A stretch of DNA of 64,000 nucleotides from Deltaproteobacteria bacterium (lineage in GTDB: Bacteria > Desulfobacterota > Desulfomonilia > UBA1062): NCBI GenBank assembly GCA_029547185.1, contig JAKPPU010000215.1, positions 55,897-119,896 on the forward strand, in the 5' to 3' direction. The position numbers were made by a program, and so were the translations under genes. Below are positions 24,479-32,820 of this stretch, in pieces (position 1 is the stretch's first letter; every line of letters begins with the position of its first letter). Under the pieces are notes generated by a model. It had not been told where the DNA came from. It ran no database searches and worked only from the letters and a program-made list of their open reading frames with translations.

Positions 24479-25777
24479 CTATTCGAATGTCTGCCGGTCG
24501 TCCGTCTCGGAGACCGGGCGGCTGCGAACCTCCCACATGTCCTCGTCGGTGAAGCACCGCTCGCTTTCATCCGGGTGCATGGCATCCTTCTCCATGTGTC
24601 TGCGGTCGTAGGGCTGGTTGAGCACCTCGTCATAATACTCGTGCTGGATCATGAGGTCCATGATCTGACTCGTCCCGGTCCAGATCATTGAAAGCCGTAC
24701 ATCCCGCAACGCCCGCTCGATGGGGTACACATCCGTATAGCCGATGCCTCCCATGATCTGCATGGCATTGTTCACCACGTCCCAGGCCGCCTTCGTGGCG
24801 AACTTCTTGGCCTCGCTCACGATCCTGCGTCTGTTCGGGGCGTTCTCATCGACAGCCCTGGCAGCCATGTAGGTGATGCCGCGGGCGGCATCGAGGGTAG
24901 CGATGGAATCCGCCACCATAAAGCTCACGGCCTGGTATTTCCTGATTAGCTTGCCGAAGGCGGCCCTCTTGTTCGAGTAGCGCACCGCCAGGTCGAGGGC
25001 GCCCCAGACGCCGAGGCACCCCGATGCCGAGGTGAGCCTCTCGGGGATCATCATCTGGTTGAAGCACCAGGCGCCGCCGTGGAGCTCTCCCACGAGATTT
25101 TCTCTGGGCACCTTCACATTCCTGAAAACGAGCCTGCCCGTCCCTCCTCCCCGGCAGCCGAGAAGCCCGTAGTGGTACTCGGTCTCGATACCGGGGCCGT
25201 TTTCGACGATGATCAGGCTGATCCTGCCGTACTTGGGGGCATCCGCGTCGAAGTTCGTCCTGCAGTACACGAGGAAGAAATCCGACCCTTCGGCCCCCAC
25301 TACAAAGCGCTTCTGGCCGTTTAAGATGAAGTGGTCGCCGACAAGCTCGGCCTTCGTTGTGGCCCCGAAGAAATCCGATCCGCCTCGGGGCTCGGTGAGC
25401 GCCTCTGCTGCCACGAGCCTGCCCGCGAGGTAGGGCCGCAGGTATTTCTCCTTCTGCTCCTCGGTCCCGAAGAAGTTGAGCGCCTCCCCCACGATGGAGG
25501 GCATGACGAAGGCGCACCCGAGCGCCATGCCGAGGCACCCGATCTCCTCGTTTGCCGCGACCTCGGCGACCCAGCTCAACTCCCTTCCTCCCCACTTCTT
25601 CGGGAAGCGGATGCCCCTCAGGTTGTACTCCGCGAGCCTCTCGACAAAGTCCCGGGGATACATGATCTCATCCCTGTCCATCTTGCGCAGGAATTCGCTC
25701 GATATCTCCTCGCGGACAAACCTGCGCACCTCATCTCTCAAAGCTCTCTCTTCAGTCGTGAGCAGAAAACCGTACAC
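24479..25777 (-). CDS. Acyl-CoA dehydrogenase with non-canonical active-site position
   Basis: A 432-residue FAD-dependent acyl-CoA dehydrogenase. The helical N-terminal domain includes LTTEERALRDEVRRFV. The beta-domain has AEALTEPRGGSDF (about 143-155). The C-terminal domain has the QIMGGIGYTDVYPIERALRD signature (about 365-384). In MCAD-like enzymes the catalytic glutamate sits in a Y-E-G-T motif; here the stretch reads IWTGTSQI, so threonine replaces glutamate. The base must lie elsewhere, as in isovaleryl-CoA and long-chain enzymes, or the reaction differs. The frame is open for 129 codons further upstream, but the GTG at 25777 follows AAAGGAGGT and starts the conserved sequence, so I use it. 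Confidence 0.9.
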   Translation of the reverse strand: MYGFLLTTEERALRDEVRRFVREEISSEFLRKMDRDEIMYPRDFVERLAEYNLRGIRFPKKWGGRELSWVAEVAANEEIGCLGMALGCAFVMPSIVGEALNFFGTEEQKEKYLRPYLAGRLVAAEALTEPRGGSDFFGATTKAELVGDHFILNGQKRFVVGAEGSDFFLVYCRTNFDADAPKYGRISLIIVENGPGIETEYHYGLLGCRGGGTGRLVFRNVKVPRENLVGELHGGAWCFNQMMIPERLTSASGCLGVWGALDLAVRYSNKRAAFGKLIRKYQAVSFMVADSIATLDAARGITYMAARAVDENAPNRRRIVSEAKKFATKAAWDVVNNAMQIMGGIGYTDVYPIERALRDVRLSMIWTGTSQIMDLMIQHEYYDEVLNQPYDRRHMEKDAMHPDESERCFTDEDMWEVRSRPVSETDDRQTFE

Positions 25778-25837
25778 GGCAGCACCTCCTTTAAAAAAGG
25801 GATCCTTCAAGATGCATATCACTGGCAGAATAGATAC

Positions 25838-25867
25838 ATGATAAGAGGTTCGGGGAAAGCAAGTCAA
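25838..25867 (-). promoter_or_regulatory. Sigma-70-like promoter of the acyl-CoA dehydrogenase gene
   Basis: On the minus strand TTGACT (plus 25862-25867), an 18-bp spacer and TATCAT (plus 25838-25843), each five of six to consensus. It predicts a leader of about 50 nt to the GTG start and supports discarding the longer upstream reading frame. Confidence 0.55.
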
Positions 25868-26182
25868 GGGGAGTCGAACAGATTGAGCCGGGGGAGACCG
25901 GATGGTCGGGATTATACCGCGAATCAATAAAAGCATTCGCATCAAGAACGATCCGATTAAATCAGCGGCCGCAGTGCGGTCCGCTGGACTGAAGGGCTTG
26001 CCTGTAATGGCGATGTGCTCCGCACTGGCGTGTGATATGGGCAAGGGTGATCCTGAATGAACCGTCGAGCGCCTTTTGCGAATGGAGCCTGACCGGAGAC
26101 GGGATCGGCCAAAGAACTGAGGTCTCGGCTCCATGAAAGGCGGTCCCGGTGAAGGAAGGGCCACCCCTGACCCACCTCCGAA
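25868..26182. other. Intergenic spacer
   Basis: This stretch lies between the acyl-CoA dehydrogenase promoter and the end of the MuiA-like gene. It is open in several frames, but none has a ribosome site or a recognisable product. I see no feature in it. Confidence 0.5.
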
Positions 26183-27676
26183 CTAAAACGCGGGCATCCC
26201 CTTTATGGAATACGAGAACGTTACTACCTTCTCTTCCCCCGGTTTGAATTCGAGATCCCACGAAAGGATGCCGTTCTCATCCGGCGCAACCTTAGGATTC
26301 GCATCGATGAGATTGACGGTCACCGATTCGTCCTGTGATATGGGGATCTGGTCCTTGAGCGTGATGCGCACCGGGATCGTCCGGGTATTCTTCATGCTTA
26401 TGGCATATGAATAGGTCGTCCTGTCCTTTCCGGTGATCGTGTTCTCGTGGAAGACCTTTTCCTTGCGCTCCACCTTGACCCCCTCGTCCCTGCCCAGGTC
26501 GACGGTGATCTTTTCTCCGGGCTGGACATTCTTGAAGGAGCCCTTGCCCATGAACTCACCGTCCAGAAATGCGCTGTAGGTACCCGCGAGTATGGGGACG
26601 TTCCCGTTCCATGTAGTTTCGCCCCTCAAGAATACGGCGCTGTCGGCCCGCGGGGCAGTCAGGCGGTCCATCTTTGTTTGCAGCGTCTTTTTCTGGATCG
26701 TGACGGATTTCTGGGTGCCGTCTCCGGGAAGCTTCGCCGACCCGGCTGCACCGATGATGTATGAGGCGGCTGTGGCCTTGACCCCGGGCTCGTAGTCCCG
26801 CTCCATCTCTTCTGCCATTGCGGCTGGGGCAGGGGCCGCCTCCATCATGGCCTTGGACTTGAGCATGTCCCTGGCTTTGTACCTCGGTGCGCCGATGTAC
26901 CAGGGGTAGAGCTCGGGCGCCTGGATACCGAAGCTCGGCCTGCCCGTTGCCACGGAGAGCTCTTCCGCATCCCAGTCTGTCCCCGTGGTCTGGCGGATGA
27001 GGGCATTCGTCTCGATCCACATCTCACCTTTTGCGGTATTCGCATAGACGGTGTATTCGGGCTTCCACGACCCGCCCCTCACGGCATACGACACCTGCAC
27101 CGGCCTGTCCGAGTCGAGCTCTCCGGTGATCTCGTACCCCTGTCTCTTCGAGATCTCACCGAGCTGCTCCTCGAGGTCTTTCACCTCGACGGCCAGTTTC
27201 TCTATCTCGTTTCCCAGCGCGATGCTCTTCGCGTTGAGCGCGTTCACCCTCGTATCGATGAACGAGAGCGCATCGCTCACGCGGGTTCGGGAGAAGGTGG
27301 CTTCCTTGTCCTTTGCTGCTGCCTCAAAGATGAGCTCGATCTCCCGCTCGAAGGTTTTCTGAAGGCGCTTCTTCGCCTCGAGGTTTGCCTTTTTCTCGGC
27401 AAGGAGGTCGATCAGCCCCTTCGCCTTGCCGCTCGTGAACCGCTTGGGTTCTATGGTCAGAGACTTGACCGTGCCTCCCTTCGAGGGCACGATGCTCACG
27501 GAATCCCTTATGAGCTCGGCCGGGGCGTCGATAGTGACCTTCCCCGCTTTTGCCGTCTTTTCCGTGGTGAGGTACGCCATGTCCTGGTACAGCACCACCC
27601 GCTTGAAGCCCTCGGCAGAAACGCTTCCTGCTGTAAAAAGCACGGCCGCAAGGATCAACAGCGCAGATCTCTTCAT
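26183..27676 (-). CDS. MuiA-like DUF4139 domain protein
   Basis: A 497-residue exported protein with a signal peptide (about 1-21, ending GSVSA). An N-terminal DUF4140 part is followed by a long coiled coil (about 80-170: LLAEKKANLEAKKRLQKTFEREIE and ALNAKSIALGNEIEKLAVEVKDLEEQL). The C-terminal DUF4139 domain (about 185-497) contains YAVRGGSWKPEYTVYANT and a beta-rich region ending in FSYSIKG. The family is named after mucoidy inhibitor A; its molecular role is not established. The start is supported by a nearby ribosome site (GAAGAGGAG). It is probably periplasmic. Confidence 0.88.
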   Translation of the reverse strand: MKRSALLILAAVLFTAGSVSAEGFKRVVLYQDMAYLTTEKTAKAGKVTIDAPAELIRDSVSIVPSKGGTVKSLTIEPKRFTSGKAKGLIDLLAEKKANLEAKKRLQKTFEREIELIFEAAAKDKEATFSRTRVSDALSFIDTRVNALNAKSIALGNEIEKLAVEVKDLEEQLGEISKRQGYEITGELDSDRPVQVSYAVRGGSWKPEYTVYANTAKGEMWIETNALIRQTTGTDWDAEELSVATGRPSFGIQAPELYPWYIGAPRYKARDMLKSKAMMEAAPAPAAMAEEMERDYEPGVKATAASYIIGAAGSAKLPGDGTQKSVTIQKKTLQTKMDRLTAPRADSAVFLRGETTWNGNVPILAGTYSAFLDGEFMGKGSFKNVQPGEKITVDLGRDEGVKVERKEKVFHENTITGKDRTTYSYAISMKNTRTIPVRITLKDQIPISQDESVTVNLIDANPKVAPDENGILSWDLEFKPGEEKVVTFSYSIKGMPAF

Positions 27677-27777
27677 CGTAAAGACTCCTCTTCAAGAAAT
27701 TAGGTAAGGGGATTGTACCTCAAAAGATCACGGCGGCAAGCAGAAAACCAAACCATAAGAGCGATCCGGTATCTGGA

Positions 27778-28425
27778 TCAGAACTCGAAGAAAACGCCTG
27801 CGTTCGCCACGATCTGGCCGATGGCATCTGACCTCACGCGGATGGAGAGCCCTTCGGAATTGCTGAAGACCGACCCGCTTCCGTTGAAAAGGGTGGCAAA
27901 TCCGCGAGACTCCGCTCGCAAGCCGACGTGCTTTGTAATCCAATACCGAGCTCCGAGGCCGAGACTGATGGAGGGGCGAGTCGCCGGATCATAGTCGGAA
28001 TTACGGGGAACGAAATGGGTGACGCCGAGCGTTCCCACGATATACGGCTGGAAGTCGTTCACCCTTTCCTGCCACATGTAGGTCCCGCCTATATGGATGT
28101 AGTACACGTCGAGATCGAACAGGGTCTCGCCGGCCGGAAAGAGGGCTAAGCCGGTTTCGTCGTCATCGTCGGGATCTGCCTTGAACTCCGTGGCCTGGCG
28201 GCTGACATAGAATTCGATCTGGGAATCGGGTTCGTATTCCGCATCGATGGCGAGCGCCAGGCTCGGACTCTCTTCGATGTTCAGGTCGGTGCCCGTGTCC
28301 TCTTCCTCGAAGGCCCCTCCATAGGTATAGCCGGCGAGAGGCGAGATCTGCCACTTCCCGGCATGGCAAACGTGGCTCGTAAAGGCCAATACAACCGCAC
28401 AGATTACTGCAAAACCTCGCTCCAT
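27778..28425 (-). CDS. Small outer-membrane beta-barrel protein
   Basis: A 215-residue protein with a signal peptide (about 1-22, ending HVCHA) followed by alternating beta-strands and a terminal phenylalanine (NAGVFFEF), the usual BAM recognition signal. GLGARYWITKHVGLRAESRGF (about 165-185) is typical of eight-stranded OmpW/OmpA-like barrels. No substrate is indicated. It lies 102 bp after the MuiA-like gene starts, on the same strand, and could be in one transcript with it. Confidence 0.8.
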   Translation of the reverse strand: MERGFAVICAVVLAFTSHVCHAGKWQISPLAGYTYGGAFEEEDTGTDLNIEESPSLALAIDAEYEPDSQIEFYVSRQATEFKADPDDDDETGLALFPAGETLFDLDVYYIHIGGTYMWQERVNDFQPYIVGTLGVTHFVPRNSDYDPATRPSISLGLGARYWITKHVGLRAESRGFATLFNGSGSVFSNSEGLSIRVRSDAIGQIVANAGVFFEF

Positions 28426-28569
28426 GCCTTTTCCCCCGCTGCTTTAGCTGTGTCCTGAAACGCATTATCACACAGCCCCGCGAAAATTGAAAGGAAGCTT
28501 CTCATTCCCCAGTGCCTGCCCACGAACAACCTGCTTTATCTTTTCCCCGGGATGTACTAGAGGTTTTCC

Positions 28570-28791
28570 ATGGGATTCATTCGGATGAAGGGCGTCGAGG
28601 GGCTTCTCTATGTCCCCAATGAAAACGGGGGAGCGAAGAAGCATCCCTGCGAGGACTGTCACTTCTGCCAGTGGTGCAGCGACAACAGGTGCTCGCTCTG
28701 CCTCGACCAGAAATCCTGCTGCGGGAAACGCCCGGCAAAGGAATGCCCCTCTCCCGGAGAAGACGAGGCCTGCCGGAAAAAGAATCCCTGA
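28570..28791 (+). CDS. Small cysteine-rich protein
   Basis: A 73-residue protein with ten cysteines: HPCEDCHFCQWCSDNRC then SLCLDQKSCCGKR then a lone C near residue 58. CxxC-type spacing suggests a zinc or iron-sulfur site. I believe similar small proteins occur in deltaproteobacteria, but I cannot name a family. The internal ATG at 28585 (MKGVEGLLY) is an alternative start. It stands alone between convergent/divergent genes. Confidence 0.6.
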   Translation: MGFIRMKGVEGLLYVPNENGGAKKHPCEDCHFCQWCSDNRCSLCLDQKSCCGKRPAKECPSPGEDEACRKKNP

Positions 28792-28850
28792 TGACGGCAC
28801 CCTGATATCGGTCCCCAGCCGGGCAGCCCGTGTCCCCCCCAAAGAAACGC

Positions 28851-30248
28851 CTACGGCTTCTTTATCTCACCCTCACAGGGAGCGGGCTTTCCGTAAACGT
28901 TCGCCGGCACGTCAGGTTTGTGGATGTTGATCGTGACGAACACTTCCTTGCTCTGTCCCTGAAATTCACTCCGGTCATAGGCGATGCCGTTCGAAACTGC
29001 ATCATAGAGATTTCCCCGTGCGACATAACCTGCATTTTTCGTATCATAGCAGAGGCTCTTCGCATCGGGATAGGCGGAAAGGAACCGGTCCATGGAGCTG
29101 CGGGTGGAGATCCCTTCAGCCGTCTTGTACTCGGATGAAGTAACCAGGATCTCGCTTACCTCGTCGTTCGTATACCGGACAATGAATCCCTCGAACTGGT
29201 CCCCGCCTTTCGTAGACGAGAACGGTCTGCCTGCGAGTTCAAACACGTCTTCACGGGGCATCCCCAAGGTAATATTTCCCACACCTATCCCGGGACGCAG
29301 CAAGTGCGGATCCACCCGCGGCCCAAAAAACCTCAAGAATTTCACTAATTGAGGGTTGATCTCTTCCTTGCATTCCTGGTTGGCATTGTGGCCGCACCGG
29401 TCGATCAATTCGAGCCTTGAGTTATTGATCTCCTGGTTGAGCCTTACTCCCTGGGCAAAAGGAAGCCAGGTATCGTTCTTTCCCCAGATGATCAGGACCG
29501 GCTTGTGGATCTGCCTGTAGCTCTTCGACATCTCCTCGAAGGCGGGGGAATAGTACTGCTTCTCCAGCGTGATGAGGGCCTTCCAGTATCCTGGCTTCGT
29601 TATAGGCCGGGCATATTCATCGATCATGGCATCACTGACTTTGCCGCTGTCGTTAAAGGCGTCTTCCAATCCCATCCTGACAGCCCAGCGGCCCCCATAC
29701 TTGGCAGTGAGATATTCCATTCCCGGCAGTCTCAATATCTGTATATCCGGGGCCTTGTAGCACACCGGATCTATGACCACTGCCTTCCGGATCTTTTCGG
29801 GGTGGTTCAAGGTGATATACAGGGCAATACCGCCGCCCATAGAGTGGCCCACGATACAAAACTCCTTCAAACCGAGCTTTTCCGTGAGGGAGACGACTGC
29901 CTTGGCCTGATTCTCAAGGGAATAAACGTACGGCTCAGGGGGGATATCCGAACGTCCGAGCCCGGGCAGGTCCACGATGATCAGCCGGTGCCCGGCGTCT
30001 TTCAGCGCAGCCGCGTTTTCATGCCAGCAGTAGGAAGAATCGGCGAAACCGTGGACCATGACCACCGGATCTCCCGAGCCCATGTCGATGTAGTGCAGAT
30101 TATATCCGCCCATGTCGGCTGTCTTTCTGAAAGGGTCCACAGCCCCGTTCCAGGCCTTGTCACCCTCGCCGATCTGGGTTTTGCAAGAGCAGAGGACGGC
30201 TATCAGGAGAGAGGAGAAGAAAACCGCAAGTCGGAATCGCTGCTGCAT
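28851..30248 (-). CDS. Alpha/beta-hydrolase lipoprotein with an extra C-terminal domain
   Basis: A 465-residue protein. The lipobox LLIAVLCSC near residue 22 indicates a lipoprotein. The alpha/beta-hydrolase domain (about 50-310) has the oxyanion HGFADSSYCW, the nucleophile elbow GHSMGGG (about 137-143) and the histidine in RCGHNANQE (about 293-301). Residues about 320-465 form an additional alpha/beta region starting PGIGVGNITLGMPREDVFELAG, which resembles the small repeat domain of SmpA/BamE-like or TIGR-type lipoproteins. It is likely an envelope esterase or lipase. The gene may be nearly leaderless (see promoter 30260-30288). Confidence 0.85.
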   Translation of the reverse strand: MQQRFRLAVFFSSLLIAVLCSCKTQIGEGDKAWNGAVDPFRKTADMGGYNLHYIDMGSGDPVVMVHGFADSSYCWHENAAALKDAGHRLIIVDLPGLGRSDIPPEPYVYSLENQAKAVVSLTEKLGLKEFCIVGHSMGGGIALYITLNHPEKIRKAVVIDPVCYKAPDIQILRLPGMEYLTAKYGGRWAVRMGLEDAFNDSGKVSDAMIDEYARPITKPGYWKALITLEKQYYSPAFEEMSKSYRQIHKPVLIIWGKNDTWLPFAQGVRLNQEINNSRLELIDRCGHNANQECKEEINPQLVKFLRFFGPRVDPHLLRPGIGVGNITLGMPREDVFELAGRPFSSTKGGDQFEGFIVRYTNDEVSEILVTSSEYKTAEGISTRSSMDRFLSAYPDAKSLCYDTKNAGYVARGNLYDAVSNGIAYDRSEFQGQSKEVFVTINIHKPDVPANVYGKPAPCEGEIKKP

Positions 30249-30259
30249 AGTGATTGATG

Positions 30260-30288
30260 ATTATATTCCAATTTCTTTGCCCTTGCAA
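30260..30288 (-). promoter_or_regulatory. Sigma-70-like promoter just upstream of the hydrolase start
   Basis: On the minus strand TTGCAA (plus 30283-30288), a 17-bp spacer and a perfect TATAAT (plus 30260-30265). The predicted start lies only about 5 nt before the ATG at 30248, and no ribosome site is visible there, so the transcript could be almost leaderless, or the true start codon lies further in. Confidence 0.4.
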
Positions 30289-30461
30289 CTGGACCTTCGT
30301 GTACATTGAAACAGGGCTAAGATCAATTATTCTTTATTTTTATCACCATAAAATCCGGAATGAATCACCCATGGAGAATTCCAAAATCATGAACAAATAA
30401 GCTCAGCTGCTCGCACCCGTGAATGCGAGCTACATTACCTTCTCGACAAGGGAGTAACCAT

Positions 30462-31127
30462 ATGAGACCGCTGAACGTAAAACCCATCCCCATAAAAATA
30501 ATAACCCTGCTCGTCATTGCCGCCTTCATCCTGGTATCCTTTACGAGCTGCACCAGCACGGAAACACAAAATATCCCGAAAAATCAGACAACGAAGGGCG
30601 CCTTGTACGGAGCTGCAGGCGGCGCTGCCCTAGGCGCGGTCATCGGCAACAAGAACCCGGTGCGCAATGCTCTTATAGGTGCGGCAGGCGGTGCGCTCGC
30701 CGGAGGTGCAGTCGGATATTATATGGACAGGCAGAAAAACGACCTTCAGACAGCCCTTTCTCCCGAGATCAATGCAGGCCAGGCACAGGTCCAGAAGCTG
30801 CCCGACAACGCTGTTCAGGTTTCAATGACACAAAAGACAGCCTTCCCTCCCGGCTCATCGACGATCAATCCGTCCTTCGTTCCGACCCTCCAGAAGGTAG
30901 CGAATGTGGTGAACACCTACGGCAAATCCACTGTTTCGGTCATCGGCGCTCCGGATACCCCGAGCGGAGCTCCCGATCAGGCAGCCCTTGCCAATCAGCG
31001 CGCCGAAGCGGTCAGGAACGAGCTGATCAATCTGGGCGTGAAGCCGGTCCTCATAACAGCTTCCGGAAATCCCCAGGCTACAGGCAATACCGAGGTGGTC
31101 ATTCAGCCTCTGGTTGCCCAGTCATGA
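30462..31127 (+). CDS. Glycine-zipper lipoprotein with OmpA-like C-terminus
   Basis: A 221-residue lipoprotein: hydrophobic signal, then lipobox FTSC near residue 29. Residues about 48-95 are a double glycine zipper, GAAGGAALGAVIGN and GAAGGALAGGAVGYYMDRQ, which inserts in the outer membrane. The C-terminal half (about 110-221) is OmpA-like in outline, with FPPGSSTINPSF and ALANQRAEAVRNELINLGV, the latter resembling the peptidoglycan-binding helix. The ATG at 30462 follows AAGGGAGT; an earlier in-frame ATG at 30423 lacks a site. It is followed 38 bp later by another lipoprotein gene on the same strand. Confidence 0.85.
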   Translation: MRPLNVKPIPIKIITLLVIAAFILVSFTSCTSTETQNIPKNQTTKGALYGAAGGAALGAVIGNKNPVRNALIGAAGGALAGGAVGYYMDRQKNDLQTALSPEINAGQAQVQKLPDNAVQVSMTQKTAFPPGSSTINPSFVPTLQKVANVVNTYGKSTVSVIGAPDTPSGAPDQAALANQRAEAVRNELINLGVKPVLITASGNPQATGNTEVVIQPLVAQS

Positions 31128-31165
31128 GCAGGCTCGTGTGCCTCCAGTCTTTTAAGGAGTACAGG

Positions 31166-31555
31166 ATGACACGACATGCAATCGTAGCGGCAGTTATCTC
31201 CGTGATGCTTCTGGCCGGATGCAGCACCGTATCCGTTCAGAAAAGGGCCTATCTCGGAGTGCCTGCGTATCAGCCCACTGATCCGGCAAAAGTCGAGATC
31301 CTCCGTACAGAGCCGACACGGCCCTTTGACCGGCTCGGAGAAATCGACCTCGAACCGGCGGGAAACCCTCCGGTGCAGAAGCTGGAGCAGAAGCTCAAAG
31401 ATGCAGCAGCGCAGATGGGCGCCGATGCGGCAGTCATCGTGGCGGATAAGACGAGACTCATGGGTGGTTATGTGACCGGACCCTGGTGGGGAGGACAGAT
31501 AGTCCCTGAATACGGAAGGGTCATTGTCGCAGTCGCGATCCGCTACAGGCAGTAA
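31166..31555 (+). CDS. Small lipoprotein
   Basis: A 129-residue lipoprotein with lipobox VMLLAGC (cysteine at about 19). The mature part has DRLGEIDLEPAGN and the LKDAAAQMGADAAVIVADKT stretch (about 70-90), recalling small proteins that use a YbjQ/YdgH-like alpha-beta fold for 'gene with unknown substrate' outer-membrane lipoproteins. I do not recognise a specific function. AAGGAG precedes the ATG at 31166. It is probably co-transcribed with the glycine-zipper lipoprotein. Confidence 0.75.
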   Translation: MTRHAIVAAVISVMLLAGCSTVSVQKRAYLGVPAYQPTDPAKVEILRTEPTRPFDRLGEIDLEPAGNPPVQKLEQKLKDAAAQMGADAAVIVADKTRLMGGYVTGPWWGGQIVPEYGRVIVAVAIRYRQ

Positions 31556-31636
31556 GATGCATTGAGACGCAAGAAGCTGCAAGGGTTCCGTGCACGGAAG
31601 GAAAGGAGTGCTTTCCTTTAACGCTTCGGTCTTTCC

Positions 31637-31948
31637 TTACTCGCCCCTCGAAGGGAGAAGTATCTTCCGTCTGTCCTTGTCGGGCTGCTCCCGGTAGAAG
31701 ATGGCGACATTGCCGATCAGCCCGACCGGTTCGCTGGAGGTTTTTTCCCCGATCTCCTCTGAGAGGGCCTTCCTGTCCTCCTTGAAATCGACGAACTTGA
31801 CCTTGATGAGCTCGTGGGCTTCAAGCGCTTCGTTCACCGCCTTTATCAGATCGGGAGTTACGCCGTTCTTCCCCACCTGAACGACAGGCCGCAGGCTGTG
31901 CGCCGCACCCCGCAGATATTTCCGCTGAAATCCCTTCAAGGTTTTCAT
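31637..31948 (-). CDS. yhbY: YhbY/CRM-domain RNA-binding protein
   Basis: A 103-residue single CRM domain. It starts LKGFQRKYLRGAAHSL, has the VQVGKNGVTPDLIKAVNEALEAHELIKVKF core with the conserved G-x-x-G loop (VGKNG), and ends with the QLIG-type VGLIGNVAIFYRE strand. Homologues associate with the pre-50S ribosomal subunit. The ATG at 31948 is chosen because AGGTGG lies before it and conserved sequence begins there; the frame is open for 28 more codons upstream. It is convergent with the lipoprotein genes. Confidence 0.92.
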   Translation of the reverse strand: MKTLKGFQRKYLRGAAHSLRPVVQVGKNGVTPDLIKAVNEALEAHELIKVKFVDFKEDRKALSEEIGEKTSSEPVGLIGNVAIFYREQPDKDRRKILLPSRGE

Positions 31949-32087
31949 ACACCACCTGCTCCTTTCACGTGAGACCCTCACGCTGTGGTAGCTGCCGATG
32001 CCTGCCTTGTCAACAACGATATGTAACTGCATATCAGGGAAAAGAGTCCGTCATTGTGCATGGGGATCGAATCCTGACCCCCTGTCA

Positions 32088-32639
32088 TCAATCGATCCTG
32101 ATGGACATGAGAATAGCCTTGAACTGCTCTTCGGAGCGGAATCTGCCCTCAAGCGGCCCCGACATCTCGACGGCAAACAGGCAGCCATCGGCAAAGATCA
32201 CGTAGCAGCGGGAAAGGCATTCGAGGCCTTCACCTTCCAGATTGTACGAGGTGAACGTAGACTTGATGATATTTGCTGGTTTCTTCGATATGAGACCGTC
32301 GGAAGTGGCCTCGATAAGGCAGAAATCTTGAAAGACATGCTGCAGCTGAATGATCTGCAGATTGAGGAACGATATCCGGTCAATAGAAGGCAGCCCCCCC
32401 ATGGCACGATGCATGGCGCATACGGTAGGAAGCACGATATCATCGAAGCCATGGTCATAATGGAAGTAAACGAGGGGTTCCTGCGCATGCTTGATGAGTT
32501 CGTCATTCACCTCCCCGGAGGGATCGGGCCTGTTTATAAGGAGGTTCAGTGCCCACTGGCCGGGAAGGAAGATCCATTCCTCGGGTTTTTCTATTGAAAA
32601 CCCAAGCTCTCTGTTCACGTAGGTGTTCGAGTCTTTCAT
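32088..32639 (-). CDS. Hypothetical protein, PsbP-like outline
   Basis: A 183-residue soluble protein without signal or membrane segment. It begins NRELGFSIEKPEEWIFLPG, the kind of 'short strand plus P-x-x-W' opening seen in PsbP/DUF1795-like proteins, and ends FRSEEQFKAILMSIRI, also like that fold (final helix with F/I pattern). I cannot assign a function. The codon usage looks native. It lies alone on the minus strand, 139 bp from yhbY. Confidence 0.6.
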   Translation of the reverse strand: MKDSNTYVNRELGFSIEKPEEWIFLPGQWALNLLINRPDPSGEVNDELIKHAQEPLVYFHYDHGFDDIVLPTVCAMHRAMGGLPSIDRISFLNLQIIQLQHVFQDFCLIEATSDGLISKKPANIIKSTFTSYNLEGEGLECLSRCYVIFADGCLFAVEMSGPLEGRFRSEEQFKAILMSIRID

Positions 32640-32820
32640 CGCTCGGCGCTTCTAAGCCTTTATCGTTACCCCCCTCGCTTAAGAAAAAACTCTACAAAAC
32701 ATGATTCCAAGTTTCGAAGGCATATAGTATAGAATAAGGTCCGGATCTGATCTCACGACAGCATCACGAATGCTGATCGGTGTTTCATATTATTTATGGT
32801 TTAGGGGGAGGGAAAAATCC

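Noticed and set aside
25778..26164. A 129-residue N-terminal extension of the acyl-CoA dehydrogenase
   Set aside because: No homology, a strong ribosome site and GTG at 25777, and a promoter inside the extension.
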